A stretch of DNA of 64,000 nucleotides from Anderseniella sp963700895 (GTDB taxonomy: Bacteria > Pseudomonadota > Alphaproteobacteria > Rhizobiales > Aestuariivirgaceae): positions 89,331 through 153,330 of the forward strand of contig CAVOZI010000022.1 in assembly GCA_963700895.1 (NCBI GenBank), in the 5' to 3' direction. A program made the translations under genes and the position numbers. The stretch's first letter is position 1. Each line of letters starts with the position of its first letter. Shown here one piece after another: positions 17,333 to 26,228 of this stretch. The notes below the pieces were generated by a model. The model had not been told where the DNA came from. It saw only the letters and a list, made by a program, of their open reading frames with translations, and ran no database searches.

Positions 17333-17680
17333 TTACTTCGCAGCAGCCTTCGGCATGACCTTTTCGATCTGCGCTTCGAACGGCTTGTAGGCGTCCTTGG
17401 CAGCTTCCATGTAGATCTGGTTGATCTTGTTGGCCTGCGACATGAAGCCTTCATAGGCCTTGGTCACGTGAGCCTGCTGCAGTTCCACGGCCTTCTCGAG
17501 GGACTTCGAAGCAATGACCTTCTCGGTCAGGGCGACGGTGTCTTCGAACGACTTCTTGGTGAAGTCGGCGGTTTCGGTGGCAATGGTCTGGAAACCCTTG
17601 GTGAAAGCATTGGCGCTTGCGACGTAGGCGTCAAAGCCCTGCTTGGCAACAGTCTGGAAATCTTCAAACGACTTGTACAT
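17333..17680 (-). CDS. phasin family protein
   Basis: A 115-residue all-helical phasin that should coat polyhydroxyalkanoate granules. The pattern of amphipathic helix (MYKSFEDFQTVAKQGFDAY, VASANAFTKGFQTIATETAD) and the C-terminal AAKDAYKPFEAQIEKV match the Phasin_2 group. ATG 17680 has a strong AGAGGAG 8 bases upstream; the longer open frame has no support. It is monocistronic, with its own promoter, operator candidate and terminator. No PHA synthase gene lies in the window. Confidence 0.92.
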   Translation of the reverse strand: MYKSFEDFQTVAKQGFDAYVASANAFTKGFQTIATETADFTKKSFEDTVALTEKVIASKSLEKAVELQQAHVTKAYEGFMSQANKINQIYMEAAKDAYKPFEAQIEKVMPKAAAK

Positions 17681-17728
17681 GGCTGAACTCCTCTTTTGGA
17701 TGTGGGCCCGCGTTGATCGGATGGCTGA

Positions 17729-17757
17729 TATATATGCAGTGCACAATTTCTTGTCAA
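17729..17757 (-). promoter_or_regulatory. sigma-70-type promoter of the phasin gene
   Basis: On the minus strand TTGACA (17757-17752) and TATATA (17734-17729) are separated by exactly 17 bases. Transcription would begin near 17722, giving a leader of about 40 bases before the phasin ATG. This is the cleanest promoter in the window. Confidence 0.8.
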
Positions 17758-17764
17758 CAATTTT

Positions 17765-17779
17765 TTGTGCACCGCACAA
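17765..17779 (-). promoter_or_regulatory. candidate PhaR-type operator, TTGTGC-N3-GCACAA
   Basis: A perfect 6-bp inverted repeat around three bases sits just upstream of the phasin -35. A second TTGTGCACTGCA lies between -35 and -10. PhaR/AniA repressors of alphaproteobacteria bind TGC-rich palindromes at phaP promoters and release them when PHA is present. The match is to that general pattern only. Confidence 0.55.
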
Positions 17780-17959
17780 TTTTTCGTGGATCATGAGCAG
17801 TTTTCAGCCGATACGGAGGTTTTCGCCGATAATTTACTCGATGGTAAGGATGCATGTGCACACACTGTAAATCAGGAATCAGGAACAGGTGATCACGAAA
17901 GCGGCTGGTGGGGGCACCGCGGCGTGGGCGCCAGCAGACCAACTGGTGGGTGAGCGTAA

Positions 17960-19606
17960 ATGGGTTTTGTATCTGTCGGTAATTCAGTCGAGCGGCCGGC
18001 CTCCAGCCGTGCGTACGGTCTTGTGATCACATTGATTCTGGCCCTGTTGCTGGTTGCAGGCCTCAATCGTCCCGCCCAGGCAAATCCGAAGTTTGCTGCA
18101 ATAACCGTCGATGCGGCGACCGGCGAGATCATCTATGGCAACGACATTGATGAACCGCGCTTCCCTGCCTCTCTGACCAAGGTGATGACGCTGTACATCC
18201 TGTTCCAGGAGATCAAGTCCGGCCGGATGAGCTTCGATACCCGCATGACCGTGTCGGCCAAGGCCGCTGGCCAGGCGCCGTCGAAGCTCGGATTGCGCGC
18301 GGGCAGCACGATATCGGCCCGCGATGCCATGTTTGCGCTCATCACGAAGTCAGCAAATGATGCATCGATGGTGATTGCCGAGCACATCGAGGGCTCGCAG
18401 GCTGCATTCGCGGACCGCATGACCCGCACGGCCCGAGCCATCGGCATGACGCGCACCACCTTTACCAATCCGAATGGCCTGCCCGATTCGCGCCAGGTCA
18501 CGACAGCACGCGACATGGCTACCCTTGGCCTGCGCATCCAGCGCGACTTTCCGCAGTACTACAGTCATTTCTCCACCCGCAGCTTCAACTATGGAAAACG
18601 CCGTTATGGAAACCATAACCGGTTGCTCGGCCGGGTGAAGGGCGTGGACGGAATCAAGACCGGATATACCAGAGCCTCGGGCTTCAATCTGTTGTCCTCG
18701 ATGGAAGTCGGCAACCGTCGCCTGGTCGCCGTGGTACTGGGCGGGCGCACCGGCGCATCGCGCAACGCCTTCATGACCAAGATCCTGAACCGCGACATCG
18801 CCAGGGCGACGCGCTCACGCAACAATCAGATCGCCGCTGTCGCGGGCAATCCGAAAGGCTACAATCCGGCAGCTGCGGCAAAGGTTGTGGCGCTGGCAAA
18901 GCCTGAGCCGGCGATCGCGAACCCTCCGATTCCGCGTGCCAAGCCGGATGAGCTGGTCCGGGAAGCCTCTGCGCCTGCCACCCAGCCGATATCTCCAGCT
19001 GAAACGGCCGCCATTGCAGCCAAGGCTGCCAAGGCCGCAAATGCGAGCCTTGCAACCGCTGCAACAGTGCCGGGCAAGTCGATCACCGAACTGGCGCTGC
19101 AGGCCCTGCCGGCCCAGGGCGTTACGTTCAAGTCGGTCACCGTTCCGGCGGCCAACACCAAGTCCGACGGCCTGATCGTGGCCAGTGCCGCACAGGCTCT
19201 GCCAACCCCGGCTCCTGCACAGAAGCTTCAGAAGCGGCTGGATGAACAGGCTCCGGTTGCTGCCGCCGCAGTGACTGCAACGGAGGCTGAAAAGCCGGCT
19301 GGTACAAACCTCGTCGTCAATCCGAAAGAAGTGAAGCAGAAGCTGGCCGAGCACCAGTCCACCTGGAACATCCAGATTGGCGCTTTCCCCACCGCCGAGG
19401 GCGCCAAGAGCCGGATCGACATAGCCAAGTCGTCCCGCGTCAGTGCGCTGAAGACGGCGACGCCGTTCCTGATGGCCGTGGACAAGGACGGCGACACTAT
19501 CTACCGCGCCCGCTTCTCGGGGCTCAACAAGCAACAAGCGCACAATGCCTGCCGGCAGTTGAAGCGCGCCGGCGTTGGCTGCTTCGAACTGGCACCCCAG
19601 AGCTGA
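17960..19606 (+). CDS. D-alanyl-D-alanine carboxypeptidase (PBP5/6-type) with C-terminal SPOR domain
   Basis: A 548-residue periplasmic serine peptidase trimming peptidoglycan pentapeptides. A signal/anchor segment (about residues 19-35) precedes the S11 peptidase domain, with active-site S71-xx-K74 (ASLTK), S131-A-N133 and K233-T-G (IKTGYT). A long Ala/Pro-rich linker (about 285-450) leads to a SPOR domain (about 465-545, WNIQIGAFPTAEGAKSRI). SPOR binds denuded glycan at division sites, so the enzyme is probably recruited to the septum. It is divergent from the phasin gene. Confidence 0.94.
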   Translation: MGFVSVGNSVERPASSRAYGLVITLILALLLVAGLNRPAQANPKFAAITVDAATGEIIYGNDIDEPRFPASLTKVMTLYILFQEIKSGRMSFDTRMTVSAKAAGQAPSKLGLRAGSTISARDAMFALITKSANDASMVIAEHIEGSQAAFADRMTRTARAIGMTRTTFTNPNGLPDSRQVTTARDMATLGLRIQRDFPQYYSHFSTRSFNYGKRRYGNHNRLLGRVKGVDGIKTGYTRASGFNLLSSMEVGNRRLVAVVLGGRTGASRNAFMTKILNRDIARATRSRNNQIAAVAGNPKGYNPAAAAKVVALAKPEPAIANPPIPRAKPDELVREASAPATQPISPAETAAIAAKAAKAANASLATAATVPGKSITELALQALPAQGVTFKSVTVPAANTKSDGLIVASAAQALPTPAPAQKLQKRLDEQAPVAAAAVTATEAEKPAGTNLVVNPKEVKQKLAEHQSTWNIQIGAFPTAEGAKSRIDIAKSSRVSALKTATPFLMAVDKDGDTIYRARFSGLNKQQAHNACRQLKRAGVGCFELAPQS

Positions 19607-19631
19607 TACAATATTCGCTGACCAGCACGAT

Positions 19632-19655
19632 CACCCGCTGCACTGCCGGCGGGTG
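19632..19655 (+). terminator. hairpin after the carboxypeptidase gene
   Basis: A 7-bp stem (CACCCGC 19632-19638 with GCGGGTG 19649-19655) follows the stop by 25 bases. There is no T tract, so it may be a weak or bidirectional terminator. Confidence 0.4.
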
Positions 19656-19682
19656 GTTCCGTTTCAGGCAACGTGACGCCGC

Positions 19683-20381
19683 TCAGCCTTTGCCGCTTCC
19701 CAACAGCACGTTTCGCGCTTCATTGATGCGGGCTGCAAACCAGGCGGAACCGCCCTGGTCTGGGTGATGCTTCTTCATCAGGTCGCGGTATGCCTTGCGA
19801 ATGGCGGCTTCGCTTGCGCCTTCTTCTAGGCCCAGCACATCGAGCGCCTCGGCACGGTCCATCGTGCCGGCCCCGGCAGCCGGTCCCGCTCCACCCCGCT
19901 GACCACCACCCTGCCCGCGCCAATCCGGGTGGGCCCGGTCGAGATAGGCCATCAGCAACGCTTCGCTGCGGTCATTGGCGGCAACGCAATCCTTCAGCAG
20001 CGCCAGCAGGTCTTCAAGCTGGAGCGACGACAGTTTCGCTCCTTCAAACTTGCCGCCAAATACCTCACCATCCATCTCGCCGGTATCATGGTCGAGGCTC
20101 ATGTTGAGTATCGACGTCCTGACGGAAGATGTCTGGCCCTTTTCCTTGTTGGCCTTTCTGAATGCGCCCTGCGCACCGAAGATCGCCAACCCGACGAGGA
20201 ACAAAGGCACCGCGAGCGGCAACAGCCCTCGCAAGGCGGTAAAGGCAGCCATTCCCATCAGCGTTCCTCCCAGGGTGCGGCGCGCGCCATTGGCCGCCGT
20301 GGACGGGTTGACGGTCGCCAGCTTCGGCAGAAGCAGCGTTATCAGAATAAAGATGAGGATGATGGCGAGGGCGTAGGGCAT
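19683..20381 (-). CDS. membrane-anchored DnaJ-domain protein
   Basis: A 232-residue protein with two N-terminal hydrophobic helices (about 3-20 and 50-70) and a C-terminal J domain (about 175-230) carrying the essential HPD motif in KKHHPDQGG. It should recruit a DnaK/Hsp70 partner at the membrane. It resembles alphaproteobacterial DjlA/TIM14-like proteins of unknown client. Its start shares one base with the stop of the upstream VWA gene (TGATG), so the two are co-translated. Confidence 0.87.
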   Translation of the reverse strand: MPYALAIILIFILITLLLPKLATVNPSTAANGARRTLGGTLMGMAAFTALRGLLPLAVPLFLVGLAIFGAQGAFRKANKEKGQTSSVRTSILNMSLDHDTGEMDGEVFGGKFEGAKLSSLQLEDLLALLKDCVAANDRSEALLMAYLDRAHPDWRGQGGGQRGGAGPAAGAGTMDRAEALDVLGLEEGASEAAIRKAYRDLMKKHHPDQGGSAWFAARINEARNVLLGSGKG

Positions 20382-21121
20382 CAGCGCAGCTGCTCCAGCA
20401 ATCCGGCAATCGACCCGCCACGATCCTTCGACAGGTTTTCCAGTGCCGCCCGCCCGCCTGCCGCATAGGCCGCCACCGCGCCCAGCAATTCGCGCAGCTG
20501 GCGGGCCGAGGACGCATCGAAGCGGCTGTAGGCCCCGCCGGTCAGCCGGGCGATCTCCCGGAAGGCACGCTCCGCCACCGGGTCGCGGCCTTCCTGGAAC
20601 ATGAACATCCTGACGCCCATCAGGCCAAGCTCACCGGCCAGCTGGCACAGGTGGTCGACGTGTTCTTCCATGCAGTCGCCCACATAGACCACCGCATCCA
20701 CCTTGGCGCTCTGGGCTTCCTTGCGAACGTGCTTGAGAACCTTGAGAATTTGCGTATTGCCGCCCCTGCAGTCCACGGTGGTCATCAGCCGCGCCAGAGC
20801 GTCCGCATTGGACACCCATTTCGACGACCGGCACTCGCCGAAACCGCGGAAGAACACCAGTTGCACGTCCAGCCCGCCGACCCGGCCGGCCTCCTGAAAC
20901 ATCTCGGCCTGGGTCTGCAGCGCTGCATCCCAGGTCGGCTGGCGGCTCATGGTGGCGTCCATGGCGAAGATCAGCCGTCCGTTGCCAGCCTTGGCAACCG
21001 GCGGCGTGGCCTTCACCTGCGCCAGGAAGGCATCGACGCTCTCAAGCGTGGCAGGGGTGGATGCGCCACGCGCAGTCGTCACTGCGGACGACTTGCCGCT
21101 GGTGCGGTCACGAGTGCTCAT
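20381..21121 (-). CDS. VWA-domain-like protein of unknown function
   Basis: A 246-residue cytoplasmic protein with a von Willebrand A-like fold. RLIFAMDATMSRQPTWD contains a MIDAS-like start, though the second Ser of the usual DxSxS is not conserved, and CRGGNTQILKVLKHV plus VVYVGDCMEE fit the later MIDAS segments. I chose ATG 21121 because GGGGAGG lies 9 bases upstream; eight extra codons in the longer frame lack support. It is translationally coupled to the DnaJ-domain gene. The client or complex is unknown. Confidence 0.8.
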   Translation of the reverse strand: MSTRDRTSGKSSAVTTARGASTPATLESVDAFLAQVKATPPVAKAGNGRLIFAMDATMSRQPTWDAALQTQAEMFQEAGRVGGLDVQLVFFRGFGECRSSKWVSNADALARLMTTVDCRGGNTQILKVLKHVRKEAQSAKVDAVVYVGDCMEEHVDHLCQLAGELGLMGVRMFMFQEGRDPVAERAFREIARLTGGAYSRFDASSARQLRELLGAVAAYAAGGRAALENLSKDRGGSIAGLLEQLR

Positions 21122-21189
21122 GGCGAGGCACCTCCCCGGTTGCATGCTGCTCCGGCCTCAGATGGGGCGCGGTCACGCGGTTTGCAATG

Positions 21190-21603
21190 TTACAAAGGCG
21201 AACCCGGCGCGCGGGCATAGTCTTCATCGCTGACGTGCTCCATCCAGTCGGCGTAGGCACCGTCGAGCACTTCCTGAAACGCCAGGTGGCACATCATGTT
21301 GTCCGGCGCCGCGCCATGCCAGTGCTTCTCGTTCGGTGGTATCCAGATCACGTCGCCGGGCCTGATCTCAACCACCGGCTCACCTGCGCTCTGGAAGCGG
21401 CCAACGCCAGACACCACCACCAGCGTCTGGCCCAGCGGATGGGTATGCCAGGCGGTGCGGCTGCCCGGTTCGAACGTTACCCGAAGCCCCCGGATGCGCG
21501 CCGGTTCCGGCGCCTCGATTATGGGGTCCTGCCAGACCGTGCCGGTGAAATAACTGGCCGGTGCCTTCTTGCTGGGCCGCGAACCGGCCTTGAAATGCTG
21601 CAT
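21190..21603 (-). CDS. cupin-domain protein
   Basis: A 137-residue single-domain cupin. Cupin motif 1 (GSRTAWHTHPLGQTLVVVSG) and motif 2 (PGDVIWIPPNEKHWHGA) supply the expected metal ligands: two His, one Gln and one His. Relatives include small quercetinase-like and carboxymuconolactone-associated cupins; the reaction cannot be told. It is divergent from the serine hydrolase gene, with 70 bp between starts. Confidence 0.87.
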   Translation of the reverse strand: MQHFKAGSRPSKKAPASYFTGTVWQDPIIEAPEPARIRGLRVTFEPGSRTAWHTHPLGQTLVVVSGVGRFQSAGEPVVEIRPGDVIWIPPNEKHWHGAAPDNMMCHLAFQEVLDGAYADWMEHVSDEDYARAPGSPL

Positions 21604-21673
21604 CTGCTTGTTTCCTCCTGAAAGGTCTGCTTGTCTGGCTTATCTCCAACAGCATAGACGCGAGACCAGTTCC

Positions 21674-22858
21674 ATGACAGCCATGATGGAAGGCTTTCCT
21701 CCCTCGGCAGATTCCCAGGTCACCCTCGCCAACTGGCGTCAGCATCCCTACAGCGCCTGGGCATTCTCACACGTGCGCGAGATCATCCCGTCGGCGGACA
21801 TTCCCAACAACCCGGAAGGCGTGCGCGCGCTGGGCACCGCGCTGGAGGACATCGGCCACATCGAGGTGCAGCCGTCGATGAGCCTCGCGCAATACCTCGA
21901 CGCCACGTGGACGGACGGCTACCTCGTCCTGCAGGATGGCGCGATCATCCACGAGGTCTATCGCAACGAGCTCCAGGCCGGGCGGCAGCACATCCTGATG
22001 TCAGTGTCGAAGTCGATGCTGGGCGTGCTCGCGGGCATCCTCGCCCACAAGGGCAAGCTGGACCTCAGTGCACCCGTCACCGTGTATGTGCCGGAAATGC
22101 GGGACACCGCCTGGAACAAGGCTACCGTTCAGAACGTGCTCGACATGCGCGTCGGCATCATGTTCGCCGAGGATTATGAAGCCACATCCGGCGCGATCGT
22201 CGAATACCGCAAGTCCACCGGCTGGAACCCGCTCGGGCCCGGCGAAGCGCCCACCGACCTGCGCTCGTTCTTTTCTGAACTCACGCAGACAGATGGCCCG
22301 CACGAAGGCCGCTTCCATTATGTTTCGCCAAATACCGACCTGGCCGCCTGGATCATCGAGCGCGCCGCCGGCACCCGCTTTACTGACCTGATGGCCGAAC
22401 ACCTGTGGCAGCCCATAGGCGCAGGCTCGCCCGCCTACATCACCGTGGACAGGCTTGGCGCGCCGCGCGGCGCTGGCGGCATGTGCGTCACGTTGAGGGA
22501 CCTTGCCCGTGTCGGGCAACTGATCATCGACGGCGGCATGGCCGGCACCACGCAGGTCATCGCGCCTGAGTGGATCGACGACCTGTTCAACGGTGGCGAC
22601 CCGGTTGCCTGGAAGAACGGGGATTTCGCCGATTATTTCGCCGGACGCGACATGCATTACCGCAACAAGTGGTACGCTCTGCGCGGTGAGCGGCCGATGG
22701 CCTTCGGCAGCGGCATCCACGGCCAGAACCTCTGGGTGCTGCCGCATGAGCGCATCGTCATCGCCAAGCTGTCATCGCGGCCCAAGGCGCAGGATCCGGA
22801 CGTTGGCGCGTTGAACTTCAAGATGATCGAGGCGGTGAAGAGGTATTTGGGGGAATAA
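21674..22858 (+). CDS. serine hydrolase of the beta-lactamase class C / 6-aminohexanoate-dimer hydrolase type
   Basis: A 394-residue cytoplasmic serine hydrolase with the SxxK nucleophile motif SVSKSM and the YxN motif in HYVSPN. The third motif lies near FGSGIHGQNLWVLPH. No signal peptide is seen, so it is probably an amide- or ester-bond hydrolase rather than a resistance enzyme. ATG 21674 was preferred over the TTG-type start at 21569, which overlaps the divergent cupin gene. Substrate is unknown. Confidence 0.86.
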   Translation: MTAMMEGFPPSADSQVTLANWRQHPYSAWAFSHVREIIPSADIPNNPEGVRALGTALEDIGHIEVQPSMSLAQYLDATWTDGYLVLQDGAIIHEVYRNELQAGRQHILMSVSKSMLGVLAGILAHKGKLDLSAPVTVYVPEMRDTAWNKATVQNVLDMRVGIMFAEDYEATSGAIVEYRKSTGWNPLGPGEAPTDLRSFFSELTQTDGPHEGRFHYVSPNTDLAAWIIERAAGTRFTDLMAEHLWQPIGAGSPAYITVDRLGAPRGAGGMCVTLRDLARVGQLIIDGGMAGTTQVIAPEWIDDLFNGGDPVAWKNGDFADYFAGRDMHYRNKWYALRGERPMAFGSGIHGQNLWVLPHERIVIAKLSSRPKAQDPDVGALNFKMIEAVKRYLGE

Positions 22859-22961
22859 CGTGGCTTGTCCGGATTTCAGCGATCCGACAGGCGGTAAAGA
22901 GTGTTGTGGGGGCAGTTCTTCCTGAAATAGCGTTAAGGCGTCCAAATGCAGGGAGGCCGAC

Positions 22962-23027
22962 ATGCGACTTACTTCTTTACTGATGGCAGGCGTCGCGTCT
23001 TTGACCATCTTCAGCGCACATCTTTGG
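22962..23027 (+). pseudogene. 5' remnant encoding a signal peptide, cut by the IS1634 insertion
   Basis: ATG 22962 has a strong AGGGAGG 6 bases upstream and encodes a classic signal peptide (MRLTSLLMAGVASLTIFSAH) before the reading frame enters the insertion sequence and stops at 23072. It points toward the acetamidase gene on the far side of the element and may be its original export signal. However, joining the two sides across one TTTGG puts them one base out of frame, so the link is unproven. Confidence 0.5.
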
Positions 23028-23043
23028 CCCAACTTAAACAGTG
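23023..23043 (+). repeat. left IS1634 inverted repeat (23028-23043) with flanking target duplication TTTGG (23023-23027)
   Basis: The 16-bp end CCCAACTTAAACAGTG matches the reverse complement of 24938-24953 at 14 positions. The adjoining TTTGG is repeated directly at 24954-24958. Confidence 0.88.
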
Positions 23044-24953
23044 CTTTTGATAAATCCCAAGCATATCAATAAGGTGCGCGCAGGCGCACGAGTGTTACCA
23101 CTACATTTGTGATTGCTGTGTGGTCGCGCTGGCACGCGCCAGCACCTATGCCTGTGGCTGTTCGCTCAGGTTTACCGGGAGCGCGATACCGGCGGCCTTG
23201 AAGACGTTTCCAACCTCGCCTGTCACATGTGTGCGCGTCGTGACGACCTTGCCGTCTTTTTCGATTGTTGCCTGCTGGAGCCGGTCGAGATCGTTGAGCA
23301 GCGGCTGCCACTCGGGGCGCAACCCCTTCTCCTGGCATAGGCGCATCAGTTCCTTGGCGAGCGTCAGGGCCAGGAACGAGACGAACACATGGCCGCGGAT
23401 GGCAGCGTCGGATTGATGGAAGATCGGCCGGGTATCAAAGCTCGCCTTGGCAACGCGGAACAGCGCCTCGACCTGCAAGAGATCGCGGTAACGGATGACG
23501 GCCTGCAAGGGGGTGATCCTCGCATTGGTGCGCAGCACGCTGATCCCGTCGAAGCGCGCCTCGTCAGCCAGCTTGCCCAGATCAACCTCGAAGCCCTTGC
23601 CGCTGGCCTTGAGATAGCGGCGCCAGGCCGAGTTGCCGATGAGCGCCTTGTCGCCCTTCTTGAGCTGGGTCTGAAGACCATCGATAATCGCCTGCCGGTC
23701 GGCCCTGTCCTTTGCAGCCTCGGCCTCGTTCAGCGTGGTGATATAGCGCTGGGCATCGCGGCCTTTGCCAACGCGGACCTCCTTGACCCAGAGCTGGGTG
23801 TCACCCGCCTGCCGCTCGAGCACCAGCGGAACCATCGGGGCATCATCCCTGAGTACGATGTCGCGGACGATGCTGCTCGAGCGCTCGCGGGCACCGAGGA
23901 TGTATTCCATGCCCAGCTCTTCCAGCGCAGCAATGGTCCCGGCGCTGATCATCCCGCGATCGGCCACAACGCATGAGCGGGTAATGCCAAAGCGCGTGCG
24001 CAGGCGGTTGACGATCGGCAGGAGGACCTTCACATCCGCCGTGTTGCCCGGCACCATCTCGGTGCAGATCGGCCGGCCCTGCGCATCGATCACCACGGCA
24101 AGGATCATCTGCGCAAGCTCGGGCCGGTGGTCCTTGGAATGGCCTCTGCGTCCCCGCGTCTCGCCCCCTGCGCCGTAGAACGACAGCGAAGTGGTATCCA
24201 TGAACACCAGGCTCAGATCCGTGAACAGGTCACGACGCCGTTCGAACAGCTTCTCCTCGATCACATCCTTCACACAGCGCGGCGCCAAAGCGCCTTCGGC
24301 CTTCTCCGCTATCTCCTCGCCCAGCCAGGCCATGGCGCGGTAGAAGTGATGAAGCGCCAGTTCCCCTGCCCCCTCGATGGCGTAGCTCTTCATCCAGTCG
24401 GTGCAGGATCGATCCGAGCCCGAGACGAACAGCCGGTGCAGGGTGGCAACGAATATGGCGCGTTCGACATCAAAGCCAAATGCACGCCCCTCCAGCACCT
24501 CAGCCAGTACGGCATCGATCCCGAGCCACTCCCACAGCCGGGCGAACAGTAGCGGGCCTCCAATGCGCAGAGCCTGGATTTTGCCCGCGTCGATGTCGGA
24601 AAGGATAACGCAGCGCTCAGCATGCCGCGCGATGGAGGCTGCGAGCCGGTCGAGTTCCCCGCTGGCGACGAGTGCATCTTTGCGCCCGAGCGCCTTGATG
24701 GTGCGCTGGCGCACCATTTTGCCCTCGCGCACGCTTTCGACGAGGTAGAGGTAGCGATGACCGCGGGCGACTCTTTCGACAACGAACATGACGATGTTGT
24801 TATCGCTAATCCCACCTGGAATCAATGAAATCAGCCGCTCTCACGAAAATGTTGTTACTATACTCATTTTCGGCATCAAACCCACATCTACGAAATTCAA
24901 TGACTTATGAAGGTGTGTTCCGCGTCTGTTCCGGCAACACTGTTCAACTTGGG
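23028..24953 (-). mobile_element. complete IS1634-family insertion sequence (1,926 bp)
   Basis: A single transposase gene on the minus strand lies between 16-bp imperfect inverted repeats and is flanked by a perfect 5-bp direct repeat TTTGG. A stable hairpin (23128-23143, GCTGGC stem) sits just past the transposase stop. The first 943 bp (23028-23970) recur in inverted orientation at 51855-52797. It lies directly upstream of the acetamidase gene, and its right end supplies in-frame codons (ATG 24907) that read into that gene. Confidence 0.92.
23146..24789 (-). CDS. IS1634-family transposase
   Basis: A 547-residue DDE transposase of the IS4-related IS1634 group. Catalytic residues are visible as D in VFMDTTSLSFYG, D in VVADRGMISAG and E in LLQVEALFRVAK (the E-x6-K pattern). 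The N-terminal segment YLYLVESVREGKMVRQRTI is typical. I used ATG 24789; the frame extends 12 codons further to a TTG. The gene is full length and undamaged, so the element may be mobile. Confidence 0.93.
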   Translation of the reverse strand: MFVVERVARGHRYLYLVESVREGKMVRQRTIKALGRKDALVASGELDRLAASIARHAERCVILSDIDAGKIQALRIGGPLLFARLWEWLGIDAVLAEVLEGRAFGFDVERAIFVATLHRLFVSGSDRSCTDWMKSYAIEGAGELALHHFYRAMAWLGEEIAEKAEGALAPRCVKDVIEEKLFERRRDLFTDLSLVFMDTTSLSFYGAGGETRGRRGHSKDHRPELAQMILAVVIDAQGRPICTEMVPGNTADVKVLLPIVNRLRTRFGITRSCVVADRGMISAGTIAALEELGMEYILGARERSSSIVRDIVLRDDAPMVPLVLERQAGDTQLWVKEVRVGKGRDAQRYITTLNEAEAAKDRADRQAIIDGLQTQLKKGDKALIGNSAWRRYLKASGKGFEVDLGKLADEARFDGISVLRTNARITPLQAVIRYRDLLQVEALFRVAKASFDTRPIFHQSDAAIRGHVFVSFLALTLAKELMRLCQEKGLRPEWQPLLNDLDRLQQATIEKDGKVVTTRTHVTGEVGNVFKAAGIALPVNLSEQPQA

Positions 24954-24958
24954 TTTGG
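24938..24958 (-). repeat. right IS1634 inverted repeat (24938-24953) with target duplication TTTGG (24954-24958)
   Basis: CACTGTTCAACTTGGG matches the complement of the left end at 14 of 16 positions. It is followed by the second copy of the 5-bp duplication. Confidence 0.88.
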
Positions 24959-24981
24959 CAGACACGACCGACCAGAAGTGG

Positions 24982-26160
24982 ATGACCAAGGTGGAGATCA
25001 CCAAGCAGGGTCCACACTGCACGGGCGATCCGAACTGCTTCAACCGCTACCACCCCGAGGTTCCGAGCAAGGCAGCGGCGAACGTCGGCGACATGATCAT
25101 CTTCCATACCCGTGACGCGCTCGACTCCGAATTCAAGCTGGATTCCAACGCCGACGACCTCGCAACGGTTGACCTCGGGCTTGTCCATCCGATGACCGGG
25201 CCGGTGACCATCAACGGCGCCGCAAGGGGTGATGTCATCGAAGTGGAAATCGTTGACATCGAGCCGAATGAATATGGCTACACGGTCATTGCTCCGGGCT
25301 TCGGCTTCCTTCGGGACGTGTTCACCGAGCCCTACATCGTCAACTGGCGGCTGACCCGGACGGGCGCGGTGTCGGACCAGATGCCGGGCGTAACCATCCC
25401 TTATGAGGCATTTCCGGGCTCCATAGGAGTCATGCCCGGCGAACCCGAGCTCGAAAAGATCCTGAAGCGCGAGGCCGATCTGGCAGGCGCGGGAGGGGTC
25501 GTATTGACGCCATCCGCCGCAGGGGCATTGCCTGCCGACCTGTGTGGCGAAGGCAGCAGCCAGGCTGACCGCTGTCTGAGGACCATTCCGCCCCGCGAGA
25601 ACGGCGGGAACATGGACGTGCAGCAGCAGCAGATCGGCACTCGAATGCTATTCCCATGCTTCATCGATGGATGTGGTCTGTTCGTGGGCGACGTGCATTA
25701 CGCGCAGGGCGATGGCGAGGTATCCGGTACGGCAATCGAAATGGGCTCTGTCACCACCTTGCGCGTGGTGAAGGTGCACAAGGGCATGGCCGAAAAGCTG
25801 CCGATGCCGGCAACGAAAGGCAATGACCAGATCGTCAAGATCGAACCCCACAGGTACTACCAGACAGTGGGCATCCCGCTGAAAGGCGCTGGAGAAATCC
25901 CGCCAAGTCACAAGTATCTCGAGGGCACGAAGATTGATAATCTGGAAAACCTGAACGAGGACCTGACCATCGCTGCCCGTCACGCCCTGATCCAGATGAT
26001 CGACTACATCGTCAATGAGCATGGGCTGACGCGGGAACAGGCCTACGTGCTGAGTTCAGTTGCGGTCGACCTGCGCATCGGCCAGGTGGTGGACGTCCCG
26101 AACTATGTCGTGACTGCGACGCTCAATCTCAGCGTCTTCGACAAGTTCCGCCACTACTAG
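24982..26160 (+). CDS. acetamidase/formamidase family amidohydrolase, 5' end altered by an IS
   Basis: From ATG 24982 this encodes 392 residues of the FmdA/AmdA family, which hydrolyses short amides to ammonia and the acid. The opening ITKQGPHCTGDPNCFNRYHPEV, the segment RENGGNMD, and DVHYAQGDGEV are diagnostic. The frame stays open back to ATG 24907 inside the right end of the IS1634 element, so a hybrid N-terminus is possible. The native promoter, and perhaps a signal peptide (see 22962), was separated by the insertion. Expression may now depend on the IS. A TAXI-like exported protein gene follows. Confidence 0.85.
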   Translation: MTKVEITKQGPHCTGDPNCFNRYHPEVPSKAAANVGDMIIFHTRDALDSEFKLDSNADDLATVDLGLVHPMTGPVTINGAARGDVIEVEIVDIEPNEYGYTVIAPGFGFLRDVFTEPYIVNWRLTRTGAVSDQMPGVTIPYEAFPGSIGVMPGEPELEKILKREADLAGAGGVVLTPSAAGALPADLCGEGSSQADRCLRTIPPRENGGNMDVQQQQIGTRMLFPCFIDGCGLFVGDVHYAQGDGEVSGTAIEMGSVTTLRVVKVHKGMAEKLPMPATKGNDQIVKIEPHRYYQTVGIPLKGAGEIPPSHKYLEGTKIDNLENLNEDLTIAARHALIQMIDYIVNEHGLTREQAYVLSSVAVDLRIGQVVDVPNYVVTATLNLSVFDKFRHY

Positions 26161-26175
26161 TCTTGCATGGTTGCC

Positions 26176-26205
26176 GGGGCTGTTCCTCACTTAAGGGACA
26201 GCCCC
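26176..26205 (+). terminator. hairpin between acetamidase and the TAXI-like gene
   Basis: An 11-bp stem (26176-26186 with 26195-26205, one T-G pair) has an 8-base loop. No T tract follows, so it may be an mRNA-stabilising or attenuating hairpin rather than a full terminator. Confidence 0.5.
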
Positions 26206-26228
26206 AAACCCAACGCTCTAGGACGCCG

